From Chitinophaga pinensis (GTDB lineage: Bacteria > Bacteroidota > Bacteroidia > Flavobacteriales_D > Crocinitomicaceae): 59,508 nt of DNA. Below, piece by piece: positions 1 through 9,372 of this stretch (the first letter of the stretch is position 1; each line of letters begins with the position of its first letter). Below the pieces are notes generated by a model. That model had not been told where the DNA came from, did not search any database, and was given only the letters and a program-made list of their open reading frames with translations. Where the stretch lies: positions 1 through 59,508 of the forward strand of contig CAMCYF010000014.1 in the NCBI GenBank assembly GCA_945883825.1. The letters run 5' to 3'. Made by a program: the position numbers and the translations under genes.

Positions 1-251
1 TTGATGACATACAATTAATCTACAATTCTTCTGTTGGAATTACTGAAGCAAACTCACATATTACTTTTGCTCATTACTCCACAGAAAATGGTTTGCTCAT
101 TACAGAATCAAATCAGAACTATCATATTTTCAATTTATCAGGACAACTAATAAAGTCGGGTTTAGATAGCGAGCTAAATGGTTTAAAATTAAATTCTGGA
201 GTCTATATTCTCAAATCAAATAATAGAACTGAGAAAATCTTTGTACCATAA
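1..251 (+). CDS. C-terminal fragment of a T9SS-secreted protein (5' end outside window)
   Basis: The reading frame is open from the left edge (codons begin at position 3) and runs 82 codons to TAA at 249-251. Its last ~70 residues look like a T9SS type A sorting domain: a strand ending in FNLSGQLIKSG, then the typical LNSGVYILKS strand, and a short lysine-containing end (KIFVP). In this family the domain directs the passenger through the type IX system to the cell surface and is then removed. Nothing of the passenger is visible, so its function is unknown. It ends 9 bp before the TonB receptor gene on the same strand, so the two are probably co-transcribed. The sorting-domain reading is by pattern, not by search. 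Confidence 0.75.
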   Translation, partial: DDIQLIYNSSVGITEANSHITFAHYSTENGLLITESNQNYHIFNLSGQLIKSGLDSELNGLKLNSGVYILKSNNRTEKIFVP

Positions 252-260
252 AATTTCGGA

Positions 261-2687
261 ATGCGTTTCCTTATTTTAATTACTATTTTAAGTTGCTTAT
301 CGAATTCACTTTTTTCGCAAACTGCAAAGATCGAGGGTTTTGTAAGAGATGATAAAGGAAACCTTATTGTTGGTGCTTCTGTTATTTATAGAAAAGACAT
401 CACTTTTGGAGCAAGCACAAATGAAAAAGGATTTTATGAGTTAAGCATACCAGGTGGTTTATGCAGAATTATTGTACGATACACTGGAATGATTTCTGAC
501 ACAGTTAGCATTGAGATTTCTGAAAATGAAGTTAAAAACGTAGATTTTACTCTGAATTCATATATCAAAGAATTTCAGCAAGTAGATGTTAAAGTTGGCA
601 AGTTCGATAAACCAATTCAAGAGCAGACAGTTACAATGTTAGTGCTGAAGCCAGAAATGATTGAGAATAAAAATACCCGCAGCATTGAATCTGCCTTAGA
701 TCAAACTCCGGGACTTAATATCTTGGATGGTGAACCTCAAATTAGAGGAGGAAGTGGATTTACATTTGGAGTTGGCTCAAAGGTTTCAGTAATTGTCGAT
801 GATATGCCAATGTTGTCTGGTGATGCTGGAAGACCTGAATGGGGATTTATTCCGGTAGAAAACATTAGTCAAATTGAGGTGATAAAAGGTGCTGCTTCAG
901 TTTTATCAGGAAGTTCAGCATTGTCGGGTTCCGTTCACATTCGAACGGCTTATCCAACATCTAAGCCGCTAACAAAAATCAATGTTTATTCAGGATTTTA
1001 TTCTGTTCCAAATTCTCCAAATTCTAAATGGTGGAATCAGTATCCGGGTATAAATGGGCTCAATTTCTTACATTCTAAAATGTATGGAAATTTAGATTTA
1101 GTTGTTGGTGGAAATTTAAACATGGATCATGGCTATATTGGCCCTCCGATAACAGATTCTATAGTTGCAACTGTTTTTCCTGACACCTTGTCAAATTTCA
1201 CTGAGAAAGAATTAATTTCCAAAAGAGCTCGACTTAATTTTAACTTGCGCTATCGTTCTCAAAAGGTTAAGGGCTTAAACTATGGAGTTAATGGAAATTT
1301 CATGGCTATGCATACAAATATGCCACTTGCTTGGTTAAATGATTCTTCTGGCTTATACCGCGCCTATCCAGGTGCAATTTTTATGCAAGACCAAGTCATC
1401 TTTAATGTAGATCCATTTGTAAACTTTTTTACACAAGCGAATGGGAAACATTATCTAAGAACGCGGATTTTACATGTTGACAATAAAATGAGTGCAAATC
1501 AGTCAAATCGCGCCTCAACTTATTATGGAGATTATATGTTTCAAAAAAGTTATCCCAACTTAAAAAATCTTGATTTTATAGGAGGATTAACGGGGACATT
1601 CACAAATTCTTTTGCAAATATCTATGTTGGTTCTGGCTCCCCAAACAATCAATTGCTCAATCTATCAGCATACACGCAATTAGAAACTAAGTTCAATAGT
1701 TCTTTGAATGTTTCTGCAGGAGGACGTTTAGAGTTTTTTCAGTTGAATGATACGATTACTGCATTAAAACCTATTTTTAGAGCTGGTGCAAGTTTAAAAA
1801 TTTACCAAGAAACTTATATTAGAGCTTCTTATGGGCAAGGGTACCGTTTTCCAACAATTACCGAGCGTTTTATTAAAACAGGTGTCGGAAGTTTTGGTGT
1901 CTTCCCAAATCCTAATTTGAAACCAGAAAGTAGCTGGAATGCAGAAATTGGCATAAAACAAGGTTTGAAATTGGGAGGAGTAATGGGCTATTTAGACATT
2001 GCAGGTTTTTGGCAAGAGTATCAAAACACTATTGAATACATGTTTGGAATTTGGAAACCTTTCACATCTCCAGAAACAATGAGCTCTGGTGCTGGATTTA
2101 TGTTTTTAAATACAGGTAAATCTCAAGTTTTAGGAATAGATGCATCATTTGCTGGTCAAGCTAACTTTTCAAAAAAATCATCCGTGACATTTTTATTAGG
2201 TTACAATTACATAGTTCCGACTACTTTGACGCCTAATTATGAATATGCACAAGATTCTGTTGGTAGAGTTTTTAGCTATAATACAACCTCGCTAGATCCT
2301 AAACAGAGAGTATTAAAATACCGTTTTTTACACAATGTAAAGCTTGATGCTGAATTTAGCTATAATAAAAAGTTTTCTTTTGGTATGAGCGGTAAGTATT
2401 TTTCAAAAATTGTAAATATGGATGCAATTATTGAGGACTTTGAAGAAACAACAATTGACGTTGATATACTTCAAGATTTGCGTTACATGGATTATTACAA
2501 TGCACACCGTTTTGGTAATTGGATTTTTGACTGTAGGATTTCTTACAATCTTACAGAAATACATAAATTCGCCTTAATCGGAAGCAATATTTTAAATCGC
2601 AGTTATTCTTTACGACCATTAAAGATAGAGGCTCCCAGAACAATCATGCTTCAATACACATGTAAGTTACAGGGAAAAGGGAAGTAA
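261..2687 (+). CDS. TonB-dependent outer-membrane receptor
   Basis: 808 residues. A signal peptide (residues 1-20, ending LFSQ) precedes a carboxypeptidase-regulatory-like domain (about 23-100), a plug domain (about 122-230, with TPGLNILDGEPQIRGG and the VEVIKGAASVLSGSSA-like segment at 200-220) and a long beta-barrel rich in alternating aromatic residues. Such receptors import chelated iron, vitamin B12 or oligomers across the outer membrane using TonB energy; the substrate cannot be read here. No SusD partner follows, which argues against a polysaccharide-utilisation locus. The C-terminus is KLQGKGK rather than the terminal aromatic usual for outer-membrane barrels. It probably shares a transcript with the preceding T9SS cargo gene. 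Its stop codon abuts that of the convergent cinA with no spacer. Confidence 0.9.
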   Translation: MRFLILITILSCLSNSLFSQTAKIEGFVRDDKGNLIVGASVIYRKDITFGASTNEKGFYELSIPGGLCRIIVRYTGMISDTVSIEISENEVKNVDFTLNSYIKEFQQVDVKVGKFDKPIQEQTVTMLVLKPEMIENKNTRSIESALDQTPGLNILDGEPQIRGGSGFTFGVGSKVSVIVDDMPMLSGDAGRPEWGFIPVENISQIEVIKGAASVLSGSSALSGSVHIRTAYPTSKPLTKINVYSGFYSVPNSPNSKWWNQYPGINGLNFLHSKMYGNLDLVVGGNLNMDHGYIGPPITDSIVATVFPDTLSNFTEKELISKRARLNFNLRYRSQKVKGLNYGVNGNFMAMHTNMPLAWLNDSSGLYRAYPGAIFMQDQVIFNVDPFVNFFTQANGKHYLRTRILHVDNKMSANQSNRASTYYGDYMFQKSYPNLKNLDFIGGLTGTFTNSFANIYVGSGSPNNQLLNLSAYTQLETKFNSSLNVSAGGRLEFFQLNDTITALKPIFRAGASLKIYQETYIRASYGQGYRFPTITERFIKTGVGSFGVFPNPNLKPESSWNAEIGIKQGLKLGGVMGYLDIAGFWQEYQNTIEYMFGIWKPFTSPETMSSGAGFMFLNTGKSQVLGIDASFAGQANFSKKSSVTFLLGYNYIVPTTLTPNYEYAQDSVGRVFSYNTTSLDPKQRVLKYRFLHNVKLDAEFSYNKKFSFGMSGKYFSKIVNMDAIIEDFEETTIDVDILQDLRYMDYYNAHRFGNWIFDCRISYNLTEIHKFALIGSNILNRSYSLRPLKIEAPRTIMLQYTCKLQGKGK

Positions 2688-3926
2688 TTACGTAGTTTCT
2701 AATTCGTACCTCAAAAAATTTAGCGCACTTGAAACCGTCATTTGTATAGTTCTTTCTCTGTTGTCTCCAAATTGAAATTTCTTTACTATGGTTTTAGTTG
2801 GCAAAGCAATTGCAATCCATACAAGACCAACAGGTTTATCTATTGATCCGCCATTTGGTCCGGCAATCCCACTAGTTGAAATACAGCAATCTACTCCCAA
2901 TTTTTTTCGACCGCCAATAGCCATTTCCTTGACAACTTCCTCACTTACTGCACCAAATTTTTCGAGGGTTTCAGGTGAAACATCAGCCAAACCAATCTTT
3001 AATGAGTTACTGTAAGTAAGTAAAGATCCCATGAAATAATCAGATGCACCAGAAATACTACAAATTTGGCTCGCTAATAATCCAGAAGTACAACTCTCAA
3101 CAGTTCCAATTGTCATTTTTCTTGTGCGAAGCATTTCTCCAATTATTTGGGGTAGACTATCGTTTTCAAAACCATAGAGTGCTTCAGGAATTAAATTTTT
3201 TAGCTCATCAAAATAAGCATCTATTGCTCCCTTGTCTTCTTTTCCACGATAAGAGGTTATTCTGAGTTTCACTAGACCAGGTGAAGGCAGATAGGCAAGA
3301 CTGAGATTTTTAGAACGAATAGAATTTTCCCAATTATAAATTATCTCTGCTAAAAAAGACTCGCCGATTCCCTGCGTTAGTGCTGTTTTATGATAGATGG
3401 ATTTTAAACTAAATTTATCTTTTAATCTTGGAATAACTTCTTCCAACATAATACCTTTCATTTCATAAGGAACCCCGGGAAGACTAATGAATATTTTTCC
3501 TTTTTCTTCAAACCACATTCCAGCTGCAGTTCCGTAATTGTTGTTCAAAATCATACAATTTAGAGGCAGCTCTGCTTGTTGAATATTCGCTTCAAGCATC
3601 GGTCGGTTTCTTTTGAAAAAATAGTCTTCAATTTTCTTTAATGTTGGTAAATGGACTTCTAAACGTGTGTTAAAATAGTTACAAAGTGTATGTTTAGTTA
3701 TGTCATCTTTCGTTGGACCTAAACCTCCAGTTATAATAATGCAGTCTGTATTTGAATCGATTGAATCCAAGGAACTTTGAATTGCTTCAGTGGTATCTGA
3801 AATAACGGTTGTACGAACAATACGTGCTCCAATAAGCGACATTTCTTGTCCAATCCAAGCTGCATTGGTATTAATTGTTTGTCCAATCAATAACTCGTCA
3901 CCAATACTTAGAAGTTCAATGTTCAT
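2688..3926 (-). CDS. cinA: CinA family protein (competence/damage-inducible; nicotinamide-nucleotide amidase)
   Basis: 412 residues from the ATG at 3926; a start 27 bp further upstream is possible, but MNIELLSIGDELLIGQ is the family's normal beginning. The N-terminal half is a molybdopterin-binding-like (MoCF) domain with IITGGLGPTKDD; the C-terminal third is a PncC-type nicotinamide mononucleotide deamidase domain with ESCTSG and STSGIAGPNGGS. The family recycles pyridine nucleotides: the N-terminal part can act as an ADP-ribose pyrophosphatase and the C-terminal part deamidates NMN. ESCTSG replaces the commoner ESCTGG but keeps the serine. It overlaps the end of the upstream methyltransferase gene by 11 bp and closes the lpx-containing unit. 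Confidence 0.93.
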   Translation of the reverse strand: MNIELLSIGDELLIGQTINTNAAWIGQEMSLIGARIVRTTVISDTTEAIQSSLDSIDSNTDCIIITGGLGPTKDDITKHTLCNYFNTRLEVHLPTLKKIEDYFFKRNRPMLEANIQQAELPLNCMILNNNYGTAAGMWFEEKGKIFISLPGVPYEMKGIMLEEVIPRLKDKFSLKSIYHKTALTQGIGESFLAEIIYNWENSIRSKNLSLAYLPSPGLVKLRITSYRGKEDKGAIDAYFDELKNLIPEALYGFENDSLPQIIGEMLRTRKMTIGTVESCTSGLLASQICSISGASDYFMGSLLTYSNSLKIGLADVSPETLEKFGAVSEEVVKEMAIGGRKKLGVDCCISTSGIAGPNGGSIDKPVGLVWIAIALPTKTIVKKFQFGDNRERTIQMTVSSALNFLRYELETT

Positions 3927-5370
3927 TTTTTTTGAATTTTGCAATTGATTCAATGTGTCCAGTGTGTGGAAATTGGTCCACTAATGAAAATTTATCCAAT
4001 TCATAGCCCGCTTGAAGAAGTGTATTTGTATCTCTTGCTTGTGTAGAAGGGTTACAAGAAATATAAACAATATTTTTTGCTCCAAGTTCAATAACTTTTT
4101 GCAGAGTTTTTGGAGCAATTCCAGCTCTTGGTGGATCCAGAACAATTGTAGCGATTGTCCCATTAAATTCAGGGTGTTGTTTGAGAAACTTTCCAACATC
4201 TGCTGCAAAAAAGGAAATGTTTGAAATTTGATTATTTTTTGCATTTTTTTTCGCGTCTTCTATTGCTTCTTCAACAATGTCAACACCAATTATTTGAACG
4301 TCTTCGTTTCTTTTGGAAAGTAATTGACCGATAGTTCCTGTTCCACAAAACAAGTCCATTACAACTTCATTTTTGGCTATATCTTCTTCAAAAACGTAGT
4401 CTAAAGCTTTTGAGTAGAGAAGTTCTGCACATTTTGGATTGGTTTGAAAAAAACTCTCCATGCTTATTTGAAAGTCTAAGCCAAGAATTTTTTCTTCGAT
4501 AAATGCCTGACCAAAAATTAATTTACAAGTGCCATTTTCAATCTTTGAGCGGTCAGCAACATTGTCATTTCGTGTATGCTGAAATCCTGCTATTCTCTCC
4601 CCAAAAAGTTCTTTTAAATAAGCTGCAATTTCTTGTATATGGAATTTTTCTATTCCTTCATTAGACGTTACTAGATTAATCAGTAATTTATTTGAAGCAA
4701 AAGATTTTCGGACGACAATATGTCGAAAGAAACCTGTTTTTTTTGGCGGATGCCAAGCTGGCAGTCCAGTTTTTTCAAGAAAGTTTCGAATAAGGAATAG
4801 TTTGTCTTCCCATTCTTTGTCAAATAATCCCGATGCTTTATTGAGACTTTCTACTTTCCACCAGGTTCCTCTTCTTTTAAATCCGAGAGAAAAGGCAGCA
4901 TCTTTTTCTAAATTATTTTCAAGACAATGTTCTATCGCAGAAAAGCTATACTCCATTTTATTTCGATAGAAATAATGCTCGGGAGAGGAAATAAAAGCAT
5001 CAAATTTTAGGGAAACATCCTTTAAACCTGATAAGCGAGAAAATGTTTCTATTGTAGACTCTTGCTTAAATTTTTCTTGAATTTCTATTGGAACATGAAT
5101 ATAGGGCCCTCCAGATATTTCTTGAAATTGTGCTTGTGTTTCGTGCTCAGAGCGCTCAATTATTTCAAGAAGTTTTGCTTCAGCATGATTTTTTCGTTTT
5201 GTATCAATCTTTACTCTAACCGTCTGACCGGGAAAAGTATTGTCGACAAAGACTACAAACAATCCATTTTCAGTTTGAATTTTACCAATTCCACGACCGC
5301 CAAATGCGTAATCTGTTATTTTGATTTCTATTTCTTGCCCCCTTTGGAGTGTGATTTTAGATAATTCCAC
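3916..5370 (-). CDS. rlmD: 23S rRNA/tRNA uracil-5-methyltransferase, RlmD/RumA family, lacking the iron-sulfur cysteines
   Basis: 484 residues from a GTG start (complement of 5368-5370); no in-frame ATG lies close by. A TRAM domain (about 9-70, RGQEIEIKI...GGRGIGKI) precedes a SAM-dependent Rossmann methyltransferase domain with DLFCGTGTIGQL, LDPPRAGI and the catalytic-cysteine motif YISCNPSTQARD (Cys439). The family makes 5-methyluridine in 23S rRNA (U1939 and/or U747) or tRNA. The four cysteines that hold a 4Fe-4S cluster in E. coli RumA are absent: the region matching CxxxxxCxxC reads QFQEISGGP at 81-89, and the fourth position reads KASGLF. The exact target base is therefore uncertain. 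The GTG lies 14 bp inside the end of lpxA, suggesting translational coupling. Confidence 0.88.
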   Translation of the reverse strand: MELSKITLQRGQEIEIKITDYAFGGRGIGKIQTENGLFVVFVDNTFPGQTVRVKIDTKRKNHAEAKLLEIIERSEHETQAQFQEISGGPYIHVPIEIQEKFKQESTIETFSRLSGLKDVSLKFDAFISSPEHYFYRNKMEYSFSAIEHCLENNLEKDAAFSLGFKRRGTWWKVESLNKASGLFDKEWEDKLFLIRNFLEKTGLPAWHPPKKTGFFRHIVVRKSFASNKLLINLVTSNEGIEKFHIQEIAAYLKELFGERIAGFQHTRNDNVADRSKIENGTCKLIFGQAFIEEKILGLDFQISMESFFQTNPKCAELLYSKALDYVFEEDIAKNEVVMDLFCGTGTIGQLLSKRNEDVQIIGVDIVEEAIEDAKKNAKNNQISNISFFAADVGKFLKQHPEFNGTIATIVLDPPRAGIAPKTLQKVIELGAKNIVYISCNPSTQARDTNTLLQAGYELDKFSLVDQFPHTGHIESIAKFKKNEH

Positions 5371-6133
5371 GAATAATACCTTTATCGGAATTTTCTATAA
5401 AAGATAAAATCTCTTTTCGAATATCACTATCAATTATCGAACTTTTTATAAATGAAATTCCTGTTGAAACATTACTATTTTGAACATATAAAACACGGTA
5501 AATATCCTCTATTTCTCTCACTTGCTCATCCGTAAATCCTCTTCTTCTGAGACCAACGGAGTTTACTCCTGCAAATGTTAATGGTTCTCTAGCAGCTTTT
5601 ATATATGGCGGAACATCTTTTCGAATTAAGGATGCTCCTCCAATGAATGCATGCTTTCCGATATGAACAAATTGCTGCGCTGCAACTTTACCCTCAAGAA
5701 TTGCATAATCATCAATTATAACATGACCAGAGAGTCCAGTATAACTTGCAAGAATTACGTTATCTCCAATTTTGCAATCATGAGCTACATGAACATAAGT
5801 CATCAAAAGACAATTCGAACCAATACTAGTTTTCATTCGATCTTTTGTGCCTCTGTGAATTGTTACACATTCTCGGATCTTCGTATTATCCCCAATTTCC
5901 ACTGTTGTATATTCTCCCTCAAATTTTAAATCTTGTGGTATAACGCCAATAACAGCTCCCGGATAAACTTCACAATTATTACCAATTCTTGTGCCTGGAT
6001 AAATTGTAACATTTGAATGAATATAAGTTCCTTCTCCGATAACAACATCATCGTGAATAGAAGTAAACGGATCTATTTTTACATTTTTTCCTAAACTTGC
6101 TTTAGGCGAAACAGATGCAAGAGTACTTATCAT
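5357..6133 (-). CDS. lpxA: Acyl-ACP--UDP-N-acetylglucosamine O-acyltransferase
   Basis: 258 residues, the usual family length. It catalyses the first step of lipid A synthesis, transferring a 3-hydroxyacyl chain from ACP to the 3-OH of UDP-GlcNAc in the cytoplasm. The N-terminal two thirds are hexapeptide repeats forming a left-handed beta-helix (IGEGTYIHSNVTI..., ECVTIHRGT), with the catalytic histidine in the TYVHVAHDCKIGDN segment; the C-terminal ~60 residues are the helical cap. Its ATG directly follows the lpxC stop codon with no spacer (TAA then ATG), and its end overlaps the methyltransferase start by 14 bp, so it sits inside a tightly coupled unit. Confidence 0.97.
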   Translation of the reverse strand: MISTLASVSPKASLGKNVKIDPFTSIHDDVVIGEGTYIHSNVTIYPGTRIGNNCEVYPGAVIGVIPQDLKFEGEYTTVEIGDNTKIRECVTIHRGTKDRMKTSIGSNCLLMTYVHVAHDCKIGDNVILASYTGLSGHVIIDDYAILEGKVAAQQFVHIGKHAFIGGASLIRKDVPPYIKAAREPLTFAGVNSVGLRRRGFTDEQVREIEDIYRVLYVQNSNVSTGISFIKSSIIDSDIRKEILSFIENSDKGIIRGII

Positions 6134-7534
6134 TTATTCTTTATCTTTTATTACTTGAGCAAGCATATCAGCTTCAGTTGCAACTTTACCATTTACATAT
6201 GCTGTACCTTTCATTTCAACTAATCCTCGGCGAATTGGCGAGGTAAGAGTCAATTCAAATACTAACGTATCTCCAGGTACAACTTTCTGTTTGAATTTAG
6301 CATTATCAACTTTAAGAAAATAAGTTGAGTAAAGATGTGGATTTTCAACTTTACTTAATGCGAAAACTCCTCCAACTTGCGCCATTGCTTCAATTTGCAA
6401 AACACCGGGAAAAATTGGATTTCCAGGAAAATGACCGGTGAATATTGGCTCGTTCATTGTTACATTTTTAACACCAATAATAGAGTTTTCATTTATTTCC
6501 ATTATTTTATCTACCATCAAGAAGGGAAAACGATGAGGAATTATTTTTTCTATTGCATTTATATCATATAATGGTGATTTACTTAAATCAAAAATACGTC
6601 CACTATTTTCTTGTTTTCTAAGTTGCTCTTTTAATACTTTTGCAAATTGTACATTTCCAAAATGTCCTGGGCGTGCTGCTAAAATATGTGCTTTTATTGG
6701 TTTTCCAAGAAGCGCTAAATCACCAACAATATCTAGTAGCTTATGTCTTGCAGGTTCATTTTCATGTTGCAACTTGATGGTATTCAGAACGCCTAAGGTA
6801 TTAACTTCGACTTTTAAATCTTCTTTTCCTAGCAATTTGGCAAGACGATTGAGTTCTTCTTTTGGAATATCTGTGCGGTCAACTAAAACTATAGCATTGT
6901 CTAGGTCTCCACCCTTTATTAAGTTGTTGGTTGCAAGAAATTCCAATTCTCTTAGAAAAACAAAAGTTCGGCAATGCGCTATTTCTGTTTTAAATTCTCC
7001 GATATTATACATGCTAGCATGCTGCGTCCCAAGAACTGGAGATTTATAGTCGACCATTACAGTTAAGCGGTAATTAATATCAGGAATGGCAAGAAATTCA
7101 ATTCCTTTTTCAAGATCTTCCCAAGGTAAATTTTCAGTTAATTCAAAATAGACTCTTTCTGCCTCTTGCTCGACGAATCCCACTTTTAAAATTCCATCAA
7201 CAAAAGGTTTAGAGCTTCCGTCCATTATAGGAATTTCTTCAGCATCTATTTTTATGAGAGCATTATCAATTTGACAACCGTACAAGGCCGCAAGAATATG
7301 TTCAGTCGTATAAACTCGGGCGCCATTAAATTCTAATGTCGTTCCTCGTTCTGTTGAAATAACAAGATCGACATCTGCTTTTATAACAGGCTGTTCTGGT
7401 AAATCTATACGCTGAAACTTATACCCATGATTTTCTGGAGCAGGGAAAATTTCAAGTGTAACTTTTTCGCCTGTATGCAATCCAACTCCTGAAAAAGAGA
7501 TGGAATTTTTTAAAGTACATTGTTTTTCAACCAT
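6134..7534 (-). CDS. lpxC/fabZ: Bifunctional UDP-3-O-acyl-GlcNAc deacetylase / 3-hydroxyacyl-ACP dehydratase
   Basis: 466 residues: an LpxC zinc deacetylase (about 1-305) fused to a FabZ hot-dog dehydratase (about 328-466). LpxC landmarks are LHTGEKVTLEIFPAP, the metal histidine in TTEHILAALYG (His79), the MDGSSKPFVDGI loop and KLLDIVGDLALLG...ARPGHFGN. FabZ landmarks are IIPHRFPFLMVDKI and GHFPGNPIFPGV followed by EAMAQ, containing the His and Glu catalytic pair. LpxC commits the cell to lipid A synthesis; FabZ dehydrates 3-hydroxyacyl-ACP, drawing the same precursor into phospholipid synthesis. The fusion is a recognised Bacteroidota arrangement and would keep the two competing activities at a 1:1 ratio. 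It lies 14 bp after lpxD. Confidence 0.97.
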   Translation of the reverse strand: MVEKQCTLKNSISFSGVGLHTGEKVTLEIFPAPENHGYKFQRIDLPEQPVIKADVDLVISTERGTTLEFNGARVYTTEHILAALYGCQIDNALIKIDAEEIPIMDGSSKPFVDGILKVGFVEQEAERVYFELTENLPWEDLEKGIEFLAIPDINYRLTVMVDYKSPVLGTQHASMYNIGEFKTEIAHCRTFVFLRELEFLATNNLIKGGDLDNAIVLVDRTDIPKEELNRLAKLLGKEDLKVEVNTLGVLNTIKLQHENEPARHKLLDIVGDLALLGKPIKAHILAARPGHFGNVQFAKVLKEQLRKQENSGRIFDLSKSPLYDINAIEKIIPHRFPFLMVDKIMEINENSIIGVKNVTMNEPIFTGHFPGNPIFPGVLQIEAMAQVGGVFALSKVENPHLYSTYFLKVDNAKFKQKVVPGDTLVFELTLTSPIRRGLVEMKGTAYVNGKVATEADMLAQVIKDKE

Positions 7535-7548
7535 TATCTATAAATTAC

Positions 7549-8583
7549 TTATTCTAAATCTTTTATTTTTTTTTCTATTTCCTCAAGTTTACTTAGTATA
7601 AAAGGTAATTTTCGAAAACCAACGGAAGATTTTTTAAAGTCGTTCAGTGGAATTGCGGGAGTACCCATTAAAGTAACAGCTTCTTTTACAGTTTTTACAA
7701 CTCCAGATTGCCCAACAATTTTTGTGTCATCAGCAATACTTAAATGTCCATTTATTGCAGCTTGGCCTCCAATCATAACACGTTTTCCAATTTTAGCAGA
7801 ACCTGCAACTGCTACAAGTGCTGCTAAGGCAGAGTTTTCGCCAATTTCTACATTATGTGCAATTTGACATAAATTATCAATTTTCACACCTTCTCTAATA
7901 AATGTAGAACCCATTGTAGCACGATCAATAGCACAATTTGAACCAATTTCAACATTATTTTCTATTATGACATTTCCAATTTGCGGGATTTTTTGAAAAA
8001 CTCCTTCAGAATTAGGCGCAAATCCAAATCCATCAGATCCAACAACTGTGCCTGCATGAATAATGCAATTTTCTCCAATTTTACAACCGAAATAGATACT
8101 TACTCCGGGATGTAAAATAGTATTTGAACCTATCTTAACATTGTCGCCTAAATATACATTTGGATATATAACTACATTATTACCTATCTCAACATTTTTT
8201 CCGATGTATGCAAATGCTCCAAGATATAAATCAGAGCCAATTACTGCTGAATTGTCAATAAATGATGGTTGCTCAATTTTGGCTTCTTTTTTATTTAAGT
8301 TATCATATAACTCAAGTAATTGAGCAAAGCAAGTATAGGAGTTTTCAACTTTGATAAGCGTGAGCGATAAAGGCAAGGGTTTTACGGGAATAAAATCTTT
8401 GTTTACAATACAAATACTTGATTTGGTTGTATAGATAAATTCTTCGTACTTCGGATTTGATAAAAAGGACAGTGTTCCTTCTTGTCCCTCCTCAATTTTA
8501 GCTAAATCAGTAACTATAACTGAGGAACTTCCGATAATTTCACCATTTACAATGGCAGCAATTTGCGAAGCTGAAAATTCCAT
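7549..8583 (-). CDS. lpxD: UDP-3-O-(3-hydroxyacyl)glucosamine N-acyltransferase
   Basis: 344 residues, normal for the family. An N-terminal uridine-binding domain (about 1-100) is followed by a long left-handed beta-helix of hexapeptide repeats (IGNNVVIYPNVYLGDNVKIG...), the NCAIDRATMGSTFI segment and the catalytic-histidine motif IAHNVEIGENSALAALVAVAG; a short coiled tail (LSKLEEIEKKIKDLE) ends it. It adds the second, N-linked hydroxyacyl chain to the deacetylated UDP-glucosamine made by LpxC. It is the first gene of the lpxD-lpxC/fabZ-lpxA-rlmD-cinA unit; a 77-bp gap separates it from the gene upstream. Confidence 0.97.
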   Translation of the reverse strand: MEFSASQIAAIVNGEIIGSSSVIVTDLAKIEEGQEGTLSFLSNPKYEEFIYTTKSSICIVNKDFIPVKPLPLSLTLIKVENSYTCFAQLLELYDNLNKKEAKIEQPSFIDNSAVIGSDLYLGAFAYIGKNVEIGNNVVIYPNVYLGDNVKIGSNTILHPGVSIYFGCKIGENCIIHAGTVVGSDGFGFAPNSEGVFQKIPQIGNVIIENNVEIGSNCAIDRATMGSTFIREGVKIDNLCQIAHNVEIGENSALAALVAVAGSAKIGKRVMIGGQAAINGHLSIADDTKIVGQSGVVKTVKEAVTLMGTPAIPLNDFKKSSVGFRKLPFILSKLEEIEKKIKDLE

Positions 8584-8660
8584 AGAGTAAAATTAAGAAA
8601 AGGAATGTGATTTAGGACGATTCATAGTCCAACTTATTAACATGGTTTTTTTGTAAAAAG

Positions 8661-9362
8661 TTATTTACAAGAACTTGAATCAGGTAAATCAATGGCGAGT
8701 ATTTGAATTTTTTCTTTATACCAGATGCTTTTTACAGAAATTACTTCATTATTGTTTCCTCTAAAACGAATCCAATGCTCGGGTTTTGGACTTCTATTAA
8801 GCATAGATTTTTTAAAATCGATACTTCCTGTTTTTTTTATTTTGTTAAACAATCTATTTACGTTCGTTAAACTAAGTTCCTCTTGCTGACAAATTAGAAG
8901 ATCGCTTGTATCTACATAAACGAAATCCTTTGATTTTGGAAAATAAATAGGTTTTCCAAATCCAATTTTCGTGTTTTTTATTTTTTTAGCGTCTTCATTT
9001 GAAAAAATAATTTCTGAGATAAAACTTTCTTGAGGCATTGTTGCTTTGCATGAAAATAACTTGCCTGATTCTGTTTTGCAGTCAAAATAATAGACTTTAA
9101 AAGAATTATTTTTTTTGCTTTTAGTAAACCTTACATCTCCATCAATAAGCGCTTTTACTAATTCTTTTTCTGAGAGATTTAAATCCAAAAGTTTTTTTTG
9201 GTTTTCTTCTGAAAGAACGATTATTCTCTCAAAAAGTGATGTTTTTAATCTATTTTCAGGTAACCAGGAGCATCCTCTGCCTCTCATGAAAAAGGTAACG
9301 AAAATTAACCCAATTAATAGTCCTGTGCCGTAATATTTGAGTCTTTTAAAAAATCCATCCAT
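8661..9362 (-). CDS. Membrane-anchored protein of unknown function (DUF4258-like)
   Basis: 233 residues. One hydrophobic segment near the N-terminus (about 11-26, YYGTGLLIGLIFVTFF) is followed by the short motif RGRGCSWLPENRLK and a soluble C-terminal region of mixed alpha/beta character. N-terminal hydrophobic segments followed by a similar Cys-rich Leu-Pro-Asn/Glu-Arg motif occur in Bacteroidota proteins annotated with DUF4258; that assignment is from memory and unverified. Function unknown. Cysteines occur in the juxtamembrane motif, the middle (YFDCKTESGKLFSCK) and near the end. It lies downstream of trxA on the same strand but is separated from it by a good terminator, so it needs its own promoter or depends on readthrough. 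Confidence 0.75.
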   Translation of the reverse strand: MDGFFKRLKYYGTGLLIGLIFVTFFMRGRGCSWLPENRLKTSLFERIIVLSEENQKKLLDLNLSEKELVKALIDGDVRFTKSKKNNSFKVYYFDCKTESGKLFSCKATMPQESFISEIIFSNEDAKKIKNTKIGFGKPIYFPKSKDFVYVDTSDLLICQQEELSLTNVNRLFNKIKKTGSIDFKKSMLNRSPKPEHWIRFRGNNNEVISVKSIWYKEKIQILAIDLPDSSSCK

Positions 9363-9372
9363 TTCTTTGATA

